NCBI RefSeq assembly: GCF_900103935.1
Contig: NZ_FNIC01000002.1
Span: 434,001-498,000, forward strand
DNA: 64,000 nucleotides
Direction of reading: 5' to 3'
Origin: Nocardioides szechwanensis
GTDB lineage: Bacteria; Actinomycetota; Actinomycetes; Propionibacteriales; Nocardioidaceae
Under the pieces are notes generated by a model that worked only from the letters and a program-made list of their open reading frames with translations, had not been told where the DNA came from and ran no database searches. The first letter of the stretch is position 1. Every line of letters starts with the position of its first letter. Shown here piece after piece: positions 48,533 through 56,195 of the stretch. The position numbers and the translations under genes are program-made.

Positions 48533-50179
48533 TCCCGGCATGGTCCGCATGTCTCCGCAGATCGCGTAGACGTAGCCGGCCCCCACGGAGGCACGTACCT
48601 CGCGCACCGGCATCCGCCAGCCCGTGGGGGCACCCTTCAGCTTGGGGTCGGAGCTGATCGACAGGTGGGTCTTGGCAATGACCACCGGCAGCCGGCCGAA
48701 GCCGAGTCGCTCGAAGTCGGCCAGCCCCTTGGCCGCGGCGGGGGAGAGATCGATGCCGTCGGCGCCGTAGACCTGGGTGGCGATGGTCTCGATCTTCTCC
48801 ACGAGCGGGACCGACAGATCGTAGAGGAACTTGAACGCGGACCCGTCCTGCAGCGACTCCATGACGACCTCGGCCAGCTCGCCGGCTCCGGCGCCGCCCT
48901 CGGCGACGTGGCGGGTGACCGCGCAGCGGACGCCGAGGCGCTCGCAGAGATGGCGGATGACCTCGTGCTCGGAGGCGTGGTCTTCAGGGAACGCGTTGAT
49001 GGCCACGACCGGCGTGACGCCGAAGCGCTGCACGATCCCGATGTGCGCCTTGAGGTTGGGCAGCCCCGCGGTGACGTCGCCGGGGTTCTCCTCGAGCATC
49101 GTCGGCGGCAGGTCCTTGCCGGGGCGGATGTCGTAGCGGCCGGAGTGGGCCTTCATCGCCCGGACCGTGGTGACGACCACGGCCAGGTCGGGGGTCAGGC
49201 CGTCGGCTCGGCACTTCACGTCGAAGAAGCGCTCGGCACCCATGTCCGCGCCGAAGCCGGCCTCGGTCACGACGATGTCGGCGTGCGCCAGGGCGATCCG
49301 GTCGGCGATCACCGACGACGTACCGGTGGCGATGTTGCCGAACGGTCCGCAGTGCACCAGCGCCGCGCCACCCTCGAGGGTCTGCAGGAGGTTGGGCTTG
49401 AGCGCGTCCTTGAGGATCACCGCCATCGCCCCGGCCGCCCCGAGCTGCTCGGCGGTGACCGGCTCACCGGTCCAGGTGCTGCCGACCACGATCCGGCCCA
49501 GCCGCTCGCGCATGTCACGCAGCGACGTGCTGAGCGTCAGGATCACCATGACCTCGCTGGCCGCGGTGATGTCGAAGCCGGTCTCGCGCGGTACGCCGTC
49601 CATCCGGGCGCCGAGCCCGACCACGACGTTGCGGAGCGACCGGTCGTTGACGTCCATGACTCGCCGCCAGGTCACGCTGCGGGGGTCGAGACCGACGGCG
49701 CTGCCGTGGTGCAGGTCGTTGTCGACCATGGCCGCCAGCAGGTTGTGGGCCGCGGTGACGGCGTGGAAGTCGCCGGTGAGGTGGAGGTTGACCCGCTCCA
49801 TGGGCACCACCTGGCTGTAGCCGCCACCGGCGGCCCCGCCCTTGATCCCGAACGTCGGCCCCATCGACGGCTGCCGCAGGGTCACGACCGCCTTCGCGCC
49901 GCGCTGGACCAGCCCCTGCGCGAGACCCACGCACGTGGTCGTCTTGCCCTCCCCGAGCGGCGTGGGCGTCACGGCCGTGACGACGACGTACTTGGCCCTT
50001 CCTCCTGGCGCCCGGCCCACGTCCAGCGCCTTCAGATCGATCTTCGCGACGCCCGCGCCGTAGTGCTCCAGGTGGGCCTCCTCTATCCCGAGGTCGGCCG
50101 CGACCTCCGAGATGGGCCGCAACGTGGCGGCGGTGGCGATCTCCAGGCTGGACGGAGGGGCGGGGGTGCTCGCAGTCAT
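48464..50179 (-). CDS. fhs: Formate-tetrahydrofolate ligase
   Basis: 571 residues. It joins formate and tetrahydrofolate using ATP, feeding one-carbon metabolism. The P-loop VTPTPLGEGKTTT (about 70), the conserved GGAAGGGYSQVVPMERVNLH and the RKAGDTGAM-like internal repeats are all clear. The 3' end overlaps the MMPL gene by 69 bases. ATG at 50,179 has AGGGGA upstream. Confidence 0.96.
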   Translation of the reverse strand: MTASTPAPPSSLEIATAATLRPISEVAADLGIEEAHLEHYGAGVAKIDLKALDVGRAPGGRAKYVVVTAVTPTPLGEGKTTTCVGLAQGLVQRGAKAVVTLRQPSMGPTFGIKGGAAGGGYSQVVPMERVNLHLTGDFHAVTAAHNLLAAMVDNDLHHGSAVGLDPRSVTWRRVMDVNDRSLRNVVVGLGARMDGVPRETGFDITAASEVMVILTLSTSLRDMRERLGRIVVGSTWTGEPVTAEQLGAAGAMAVILKDALKPNLLQTLEGGAALVHCGPFGNIATGTSSVIADRIALAHADIVVTEAGFGADMGAERFFDVKCRADGLTPDLAVVVTTVRAMKAHSGRYDIRPGKDLPPTMLEENPGDVTAGLPNLKAHIGIVQRFGVTPVVAINAFPEDHASEHEVIRHLCERLGVRCAVTRHVAEGGAGAGELAEVVMESLQDGSAFKFLYDLSVPLVEKIETIATQVYGADGIDLSPAAAKGLADFERLGFGRLPVVIAKTHLSISSDPKLKGAPTGWRMPVREVRASVGAGYVYAICGDMRTMPGLPKHPNAGRIDLDADGNVVGLF

Positions 50180-50262
50180 GTCCCCTGCCTACTCCCTCGG
50201 GGTGCCGGGTCAGCAGGGACGAAGGTCACCTATGTGTGCGTCGACGGCCCCGCTTCCTTCGC

Positions 50263-50302
50263 TGGTCGAGCCGGGGGAGCGCAGCGAGCCCGTGTCGAGA
50301 CC
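50263..50302. repeat. Dispersed REP-like element, third copy
   Basis: GCTGGTCGAG...GTGTCGAGACC around a GAGCGCAGCGAGC core. It lies between fhs and the DUF222-HNH gene. Confidence 0.45.
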
Positions 50303-50460
50303 CGGCGACGTGACTGCCTCCGCAGGGGACTGGGGCCCGCGCGCGTAGCGTCTCGGGCCTCGAAACCACCAACGTAAAGACTCAGAAACCTCTCGAAACC
50401 CTTGTGGATACTGGGGTCTGAGCCCCGTGACTGTCGGTGCCTGGTGCTTGAGTAGGTGTC

Positions 50461-51687
50461 ATGAGCATCAGCGCCGATCACACACCGAGGCACCCGGTTG
50501 CCTCGTTCGTGGCGCGCATGCACGACGAGCTCGATCACATCGGCGAGCGCCCGATGTGGTCGATGGGCGACGACGAAACCCGCCACACGCTGGTCGAGGC
50601 GACCCGGCTCCTCGCGCGACTCAGCGCCCTCGAGCTGAAGGTCGCCGCCCACGCCGACCGCAACCAGGTCGGCGACGCCACGGGTGCCACCTCGGCGGGG
50701 GTGTGGTGGGCCAACCACACCCGGATGACCCAGGCCGAGGCGCACCGCAAGATCAAGCTCGCCAAAGCACTCGAGGCCCACGAACCCGTCGGTGAGGCTC
50801 TTGCGGGCGGTGACGTCCTGGTCGACCAGGCCCGGGCAATCACTGACTCCGTCGGCGCGTTGCCCGACACCGTCCAGTCGGACGTCCGCACTCGAGCACG
50901 TGACTACCTCCTCGAAGCCGCCGCGCACTACGACGCCCGCGCGCTGCGGATCCAGGGCCGACGGATCCTCGACGTCGTCGCCCCCGAGATCGGCGAGGAC
51001 GAAGAAGCCAGACAGCTCGCCGCCGAAGAGAAGACGGCAGAGCAGGCCGCCAGACTCACCATGCACGACGACGGCCACGGCCAGACCCATGGCCGGTTCA
51101 CCGTGCCCACCGAGGTCGCCGACACCTTGCGCAAAGCGGTCCAGGCGATCGCCTCGCCCAAGGCCGGCGGTGAAGGTCTCTCCTCCCACGGCATGGGGCT
51201 CGCGTTCGCCGAGTACGTCCGCCGTTACCCCACCGACAAGCTCCCCACCGCCGGCGGCGTCAGTGCCACGGTGGTCGTGACGATGACCCTGGAGACGTTG
51301 ATGGGTGGGCTCAAGGCGGCGCAGCTCGACACCGGCACCAGGATCAGCCCCGGCCTCGCGAGGAAGCTCGCCTGCGAAGCCGGTGTCATCCCTGTCGTCC
51401 TCGGCGGCAGGTCCGAGGTCCTCGACGTCGGCCGCAGACGCCGCTTCCACACCAAGGCCCAACGGATCGCGATGCTGGTGCGCGACGGCGGCTGCGTCAC
51501 CCTCGGGTGCGAGCGCCCCGGCTCCTGGTGCGACGCCCACCACCTCACCCAGTGGGCCAAAGGCGGGGGGACTTCGGTCGGGGACGGTGTCCTCCTCTGT
51601 CGGAGACACCACACCCTGGCCCACCTCCAGGACTACGACCTCACCCACCACCCCGGCGGCAAGATCAGCTTCACCCGGCGCGAGTGA
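50461..51687 (+). CDS. DUF222/HNH endonuclease (13E12-like)
   Basis: 408 residues. An N-terminal DUF222 helical region (about 1-250) ends before an HNH domain whose CVTLGCERPGSWCDAHHLTQWAKGGGTSVGDGVLLCRRHHTLAH carries the His and Cys ligands. The family is repeated many times in actinobacterial genomes and is thought to move or spread like a selfish nuclease. A REP-like element lies just upstream. The ATG has only a weak ribosome site. Confidence 0.88.
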   Translation: MSISADHTPRHPVASFVARMHDELDHIGERPMWSMGDDETRHTLVEATRLLARLSALELKVAAHADRNQVGDATGATSAGVWWANHTRMTQAEAHRKIKLAKALEAHEPVGEALAGGDVLVDQARAITDSVGALPDTVQSDVRTRARDYLLEAAAHYDARALRIQGRRILDVVAPEIGEDEEARQLAAEEKTAEQAARLTMHDDGHGQTHGRFTVPTEVADTLRKAVQAIASPKAGGEGLSSHGMGLAFAEYVRRYPTDKLPTAGGVSATVVVTMTLETLMGGLKAAQLDTGTRISPGLARKLACEAGVIPVVLGGRSEVLDVGRRRRFHTKAQRIAMLVRDGGCVTLGCERPGSWCDAHHLTQWAKGGGTSVGDGVLLCRRHHTLAHLQDYDLTHHPGGKISFTRRE

Positions 51688-51707
51688 GCACGCCCGGGTT
51701 CGAGATA

Positions 51708-51781
51708 TGGAGCGGACGCGAGGATTTGAACCTCGACCCCTTCCCTGGAAGGGAAGCGTGCTGCAACTACACCACGTCCGC
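51708..51781 (-). tRNA. tRNA-Gly (anticodon TCC)
   Basis: On the minus strand GCGGACG pairs with CGTCCGC, the anticodon stem is CTTCC/GGAAG with loop CTTCCAG (anticodon TCC, GGA codon), the T arm is CGAGG-TTCAAAT-CCTCG, and CCA is encoded after discriminator T. Confidence 0.9.
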
Positions 51782-51828
51782 GAAGCCAGCCTCTGACGAG
51801 CCTGACCGGGTCTCAGTATTCACCACGT

Positions 51829-52749
51829 TCAGTGAAAACCGAGCCAGGGGTCCTCGCGCTGCCACAGCGTCGGGAAGTGGACGGGGACCGCGTGCTCGCC
51901 GGAGAGGTCGTCGAGGACGCGCATGGTGAGGTCGAGGTCGTCGCCGAGATACGGGAGCGCCCGGAGCTCCTTGTCGAGGGGCCGGAAGAAGTCGTCCCAG
52001 TGGGTGAGTACGACACGTTTCGCGCCGACAGCTTCGACGGTCTCGGCCCAGTAGGTGCGGATGTAGTCCTCGCTCTGGACTCCGAGCTGGCCGACGCCGA
52101 GGTAGGCGACGTCCGCGCTACGCCCGGTGAGTGACCCCTCGACGAAGCCGGCGCTGCCCTGCAGCAGCGCCGTCCTGCCGCTGGTGTGCTCGACCAGGAT
52201 CGACCAGGCCTCGCCGCACTTGTAGTCGGCCATCTTGGCGGGCGGGACGACGGGTTCGGTGATCTCGCCCGGGGTCCGGTCGGGCGGGCAGTGATGGGAC
52301 TCGACCAGGGTGACGGTGAACGCGCCGTACGTCATCGGCTCGCCGGGCGTCGCGACCCGGATCCGGTCCTCGGGGAGGCCATGACCGCGCCCGATGTTCG
52401 CGCTGGACTCGCCGCCGACCAGGACCGCTCCGGTCCGGTCGGCGACGACGGCGGAGTCGAGGGCGTGGTCGTAGTGCGTGTGGACCGGCAGTACGGCGTC
52501 CAGCGTCTCGACCCCGGCCCGCCTCAGCGCGCTGTCGATCCGGGCGAGGTCGGGGGCGAGCTTTCCGGTCGCGACCTTGAGCAGCGAGGGCCGCGAGAAG
52601 AACCCGTCGGTCATCACGGCGGACTCGCCGTCGCTCACCAGGAGGCTGGCGACCCCGAGGAACGTGACCGCCAGGTCCCCGTCGGCCGGCGGTACGTCGA
52701 ACCGGCCGGCGTACCGATCGAGTCTGGGACGGCCGAGCCGGAGTCGCAT
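51829..52749 (-). CDS. MBL-fold metallo-hydrolase
   Basis: 306 residues. The metal motif is HTHYDHALD, with further His in SHHCPPD and LTHWDDF. It resembles the UlaG/N-acyl-phosphatidylethanolamine-hydrolase-like group. The substrate is unknown. ATG 52,749 is fixed by a -10 TAGCGT six bases upstream. The YCII gene follows upstream on the same strand. Confidence 0.85.
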   Translation of the reverse strand: MRLRLGRPRLDRYAGRFDVPPADGDLAVTFLGVASLLVSDGESAVMTDGFFSRPSLLKVATGKLAPDLARIDSALRRAGVETLDAVLPVHTHYDHALDSAVVADRTGAVLVGGESSANIGRGHGLPEDRIRVATPGEPMTYGAFTVTLVESHHCPPDRTPGEITEPVVPPAKMADYKCGEAWSILVEHTSGRTALLQGSAGFVEGSLTGRSADVAYLGVGQLGVQSEDYIRTYWAETVEAVGAKRVVLTHWDDFFRPLDKELRALPYLGDDLDLTMRVLDDLSGEHAVPVHFPTLWQREDPWLGFH

Positions 52750-52755
52750 GAGCGA

Positions 52756-52761
52756 ACGCTA
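52756..52761 (-). promoter_or_regulatory. -10 hexamer TAGCGT, leaderless spacing
   Basis: TAGCGT, six bases, then the MBL gene ATG on the minus strand; it lies at the 3' end of the YCII gene. Confidence 0.5.
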
Positions 52762-53127
52762 GTCCTCCGAGGTCTCGATCTCGGGCATGGACCCGAACAG
52801 CCGGACCTCCTGGGGCCAGCCGCACGCCTCGGCGATCTTGCCGGCCCACATCCTGGCCCGCTCCTCGTCGGCGACGTCGACGACGGTCAGCCCGCCCAGC
52901 CACTCCTTGGTCTCGACGTACGGCCCGTCGGTGAACATGAGCTCGCCGCTGGTGGCGTCGGCGCTGAAGACCGGCCCCTCCTCCTCGAGCCCACCGGCGA
53001 AGAGGTACTCCCCGGCGGCCTTGATCTCGTTCACGACCGCCATGGCGAGCGGGCCGCGGCTGCGGAACCACTCCTCGGTGTGGTCGCCGACCCACTGCTG
53101 GTTGAAGTAGATGAGGTACTCGGCCAT
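52759..53127 (-). CDS. YCII-related (DGPY) domain protein
   Basis: 122 residues: MAEYLIYFNQQWVGDHTEEW at the start, then GELMFTDGPYVETKEWLGGLTVVDVADEE with the DGP motif. A small dimeric protein of unknown role, a relative of the one at 20.8 kb. ATG 53,127 follows GAGGGAGCAGGA; longer in-frame starts are rejected. Confidence 0.83.
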   Translation of the reverse strand: MAEYLIYFNQQWVGDHTEEWFRSRGPLAMAVVNEIKAAGEYLFAGGLEEEGPVFSADATSGELMFTDGPYVETKEWLGGLTVVDVADEERARMWAGKIAEACGWPQEVRLFGSMPEIETSED

Positions 53128-53343
53128 TCCTGCTCCCTCGCTCAGGCGCACCCGGTGTCCGCCGTTGCCTACGCTACGAACGGCCGGCGCCGGATACGAC
53201 ACCCGCAGCCAGGAAACTTTGCGCCCGTTGTTCGTCGAGGACAAGGCTTCTTGGAAGCAGCCCGCCGGCGGTGTTCCGAGCGCTAGTGTGCCGAGGACGC
53301 TCCCGTGGTCACCACGACCGAGCCCTAGGTCCGGAGGTTCCTC

Positions 53344-54156
53344 ATGCTGAAATTCCTCGGATATCTACGCAGGCACGCAGTAGCCGTCTTGGCACTCGCG
53401 TTGCTCATGGGCGGTAGTGGGGTCGCCTATGCGGTGGCCGGCCACGGCCAGAGCGCGTCGGTGGCCCAGAAGGTGACTCGGCTCTACGCCTGCGTCAAGG
53501 TCGACACCCGCAGCATGACCCGCATCGGCGCTCTCAAGCGTTGTCCGAAGGGCTACTACAAGATCTCGTGGAGCGTCACCGGCCCCGCCGGCGCACCAGG
53601 GGCGCAGGGCCCGGCCGGGGCTGACGGCGCGACCGGTCCGGCCGGCGCCAACGGTGCGGTTGGTGCCCAGGGTCCGGCTGGTCCCCCGGGTCCGGTTGGT
53701 GCCGCCGGTGCGAACGGCGCCGATGGCGCGGACGCCATCTCCGAGTTCGCCGAGTTCTTCGCGCTCGCGCCGCCCGACAACGCAGCGACCGTGGCGCTGG
53801 GCGCCGACGTCTCGTTCCCCCAGGACGGGCCCTCCGTGGGGTCGATCGTGCGCACTGGCCCTTCCACGTTCAACCTGGCGCAGATCGGCACCTACCGGGT
53901 GTCCTTCTCGGTGCCGATCAGCGAGGCGGGTCAGCTGGTGCTCACGCTCAACGGCGTTGATCTGGCCTACACGGTCGTCGGCCGGGCCACCGGGACGACA
54001 CCGATCTCCGGCACGGCCTACGTGGAGTCGACGACGGTGAACTCCATCCTGACCGTGCGGAACCCGGCGGGTAACAGCACCGCCCTCACGGTGACGCCTC
54101 TCGCGGGCGGGTCCCACCCCGTCGCCTCGACGCTCACCATCGAGCGACTGAGCTGA
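53344..54156 (+). CDS. Secreted collagen-like protein with BclA-like C-terminal domain
   Basis: 270 residues. A signal peptide or anchor (about 10-32) leads to a short Cys-paired region (YACVKVDTRS...RCPKGYYKISW), then 17 Gly-X-Y triplets (residues 80-130: GPAGAPGAQGPAG... PPGPV...), and a 140-residue beta-rich C terminus. That last domain, with QIGTYRVSFSVPIS and the NxAGNSTALTV pattern, resembles the C1q/TNF-like head of Bacillus BclA. Collagen-like stalk plus trimeric head is a surface-filament design. The ATG follows GGAGG by 7 bases. Confidence 0.83.
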   Translation: MLKFLGYLRRHAVAVLALALLMGGSGVAYAVAGHGQSASVAQKVTRLYACVKVDTRSMTRIGALKRCPKGYYKISWSVTGPAGAPGAQGPAGADGATGPAGANGAVGAQGPAGPPGPVGAAGANGADGADAISEFAEFFALAPPDNAATVALGADVSFPQDGPSVGSIVRTGPSTFNLAQIGTYRVSFSVPISEAGQLVLTLNGVDLAYTVVGRATGTTPISGTAYVESTTVNSILTVRNPAGNSTALTVTPLAGGSHPVASTLTIERLS

Positions 54157-54230
54157 CCTGACACCGGTGCCTCGCCCGGCACACGCGCGGCGCGCCCAGC
54201 CCCGGCGGCGCCATCAGCCCGAGCGTGGCT

Positions 54231-54291
54231 CGGTCAGGGCGTGTCCGGGAACTTCACGCCGGTGTTGGCGTGGCAGCGGTAGCCGTGGGGG
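54231..54291 (-). pseudogene. Fragment of the msrA 3' end
   Basis: The minus strand encodes GPHGYRCHANTGVKFPDTP and a stop, matching the last residues of the full msrA at 60,447. Over 54,247-54,291 it matches 60,460-60,504 at 44 of 45 bases. Nothing before HGYRC resembles MsrA, so it is a 3' fragment. Confidence 0.85.
54247..54291 (-). repeat. att-like direct repeat, left copy
   Basis: 45 bases, one mismatch to 60,460-60,504, same orientation. Confidence 0.7.
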
Positions 54292-54888
54292 CCTTGGCCG
54301 GTCGAGAACACCCTGGCCTGTGCCGACAGCGTCGGCGGGACGTCGACAACCTCCTGGCCATCGGCCAGCAGCCGCAACGCCACGTGACGAGTGACCACTT
54401 GGCAGGTCGACCGTTGAAGGGGCGTGCTCACCAGCAACCGGTCCCTTGTGCTACCCAAAGCGCAGCCTTCTCGTGTCGGTCCTCCGGCGTGGCTCATCCG
54501 ACTGGTGGTCGCGTTAGTCGTCGCGCCGCCTAACCGGCCTTTTCGCGCTCTTCGCCGTGGCGATGACCGGATGGGGTTTCGAGACTGATCCGGGCGACCA
54601 GTTGAGGCGCGACCTCCCCATGCTCATCGCTAGCGGGATCGCTGGTACGGGATGCGGCGCTGCCCCGGCTACGCGCTGGCTGGACCACGCCGCGCGCCGA
54701 TCCTGTCGCTGATGGCTCTGGGCGTGGTCCCTGCCATCCTGAAAGGAACGGCCTTCTTCACGCACAGTGACTAGGACGAGGACTGAGCACACTTACGCTC
54801 ATGCCGCGACCCGAGCGGTAGTCGATGCGCGAGCGACCGGCAGCCACTGCTTCACGTAACTCCCTCCCCTTCACTCCGTTAGGGGACC
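54292..54888. other. Non-coding stretch right of the msrA fragment
   Basis: 597 bases without a convincing gene. Short open frames occur but show no family motifs. GGTTTCGAGAC at about 54,574 resembles one half of the REP-like elements. Confidence 0.4.
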
Positions 54889-55482
54889 GTGATCGACAAC
54901 TCCTCCACGCTGGGCGGCGCTTCTGAGTCGCCCGAGTCCCGGGCAGGGACGCCGGTCGCACGTCGGCGCACAGTCCTTGCCGCCGCAACGACGGTCACTC
55001 TCGTGATCGCGCTGAGTGTGCTCGCCTGGGTCTGGCGTCATCCGCACGCCTTCGATGACGCAGACGGGAGCATCGGCCAGGTCGCTCGCTCGTGGCCAGT
55101 GGGCAAGTCGATCTATGTGGGAGTCACGTACGGCGACCCCAACGGCACCATCACCCTTGAGGACGCCGAGCCGGTCGTCGAACGCAACAGCGCGCGAGCC
55201 GAGATCGACCACTTCATCTGCATCCCCGTACGGACCGGCGGCGGCAGCATCGGCTCCATAGACGAAGCGGGGGCCGAGCAGCACTGCGCCACGCTAGAGC
55301 CTGTCGATGGCACACCGATCACCTGGGAGTCCAGTGAGAACCCTCAGGTCCTCATGCGGATCACGCCCACCGCCGAGGGCGTGATCGAGGTCCCGAGTTC
55401 CGAGCTCACGTACCGAGACGGCTGGCGCGTGGGCAGCCAGCGGGTCGGCGACGGCATCCGCCTTCGAGCACTCCTGGGGTAG
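54889..55482 (+). CDS. Hypothetical membrane-anchored protein
   Basis: 197 residues. One membrane helix (about 27-48) after a short N terminus rich in Ser/Pro/Arg, then an extracellular region of about 145 residues containing one pair of cysteines (CIP...EQHCA). No family is recognised. GTG at 54,889 has only a weak upstream site, so the start is uncertain. It lies inside the putative island. Confidence 0.6.
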   Translation: MIDNSSTLGGASESPESRAGTPVARRRTVLAAATTVTLVIALSVLAWVWRHPHAFDDADGSIGQVARSWPVGKSIYVGVTYGDPNGTITLEDAEPVVERNSARAEIDHFICIPVRTGGGSIGSIDEAGAEQHCATLEPVDGTPITWESSENPQVLMRITPTAEGVIEVPSSELTYRDGWRVGSQRVGDGIRLRALLG

Positions 55483-55640
55483 GAGACACCATCCGCTTCC
55501 GCCGCGAAGCGGTCGGTCATGAGCGGTCGTGGCGTCCCGGCAGTAATCAGCCCCGCCGCTCGCAGGCGCGGAGAGGAACCATGGGTCGCCCTAGTTCGAC
55601 CAAGGAAGGGCTAAGGGGCGGGACCTGGGACAACGGTCGG

Positions 55641-55850
55641 CTACCGGTCCTGCTCTCCAACGTTGCCTTCGCTGGAGTGTCCCAGGGGGACGACGAAGGT
55701 GAATGTGGTTCCCCCCCGAATCGTGGGGGAGGTCTGGAGTTGCCCGCCCATCAAGTCAACCAGGTCACGACAGATTGCTAGGCCGAGTTCGGCACCCTCA
55801 TAGCCGCGTGTGGCGGAGGGGTCGGTCTGGGTGAACGGCTCGAACAGGGC
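55641..55850 (-). pseudogene. C-terminal fragment of a histidine kinase
   Basis: About 69 residues: LFEPFTQTDPSATRGYEGAELGLAICRDLVDLMGGQLQTSP and a stop, the HATPase end of a hybrid-type sensor. The glycine box reads GAELGLA instead of GTGLGLA. Nothing upstream continues the domain; the homology ends at about 55,850. Confidence 0.75.
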
Positions 55851-56072
55851 GTGCAAGTGGTCTTCGCCGACGTTGACGTTCTCGCGCAACGCTTCGGCAA
55901 GGACGATCCGCTGGAACAGGCCCAGGTGCTTGACGCAGGGTTCGACCCCCAGGTCCTCGCGCAGATGATGGACACCCTCAAGCGGTTCGCCGCCGACGAG
56001 ATTCCGCTTGCGGCAAGCGATCTCCCGCTCGCCAAGACGTTCTTCGAGGGGTGGGCCGACGAACTGCGTTGA
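55851..56072 (+). pseudogene. C-terminal fragment, AbiEii/nucleotidyltransferase-like
   Basis: 73 residues on the plus strand ending with LAKTFFEGWADELR and a stop. DVDVLAQRFGKDDPLEQAQVLDAGFDPQVLAQMMDTL resembles the tail of AbiEii-type toxin nucleotidyltransferases from memory of that family; the catalytic part is missing. It abuts the histidine kinase fragment at about 55,850. Confidence 0.5.
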
Positions 56073-56195
56073 GTGGGCAAGATCCTGCAATTGAGGAGGG
56101 GGGAGTCGTCGTCGGCCCCATCCATGTCCTCGTAAGCGGCCGAGTGGCACACCGGCACGAACTCTTCACCCCCACGCTCAGGACCTGACCGTGAA

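Noticed and set aside
51708..51781. tRNA-Gly as an attachment site for the island at 54-60 kb
   Set aside because: No repeat of its 3' end was found; the msrA end explains the borders better.
54514..54792. Minus-strand 92-residue frame
   Set aside because: No family resemblance, poor start and island-remnant surroundings.
55581..55781. Plus-strand 66-residue frame starting MGRPSSTKEG
   Set aside because: Runs antisense to the histidine kinase fragment and shows no motif.
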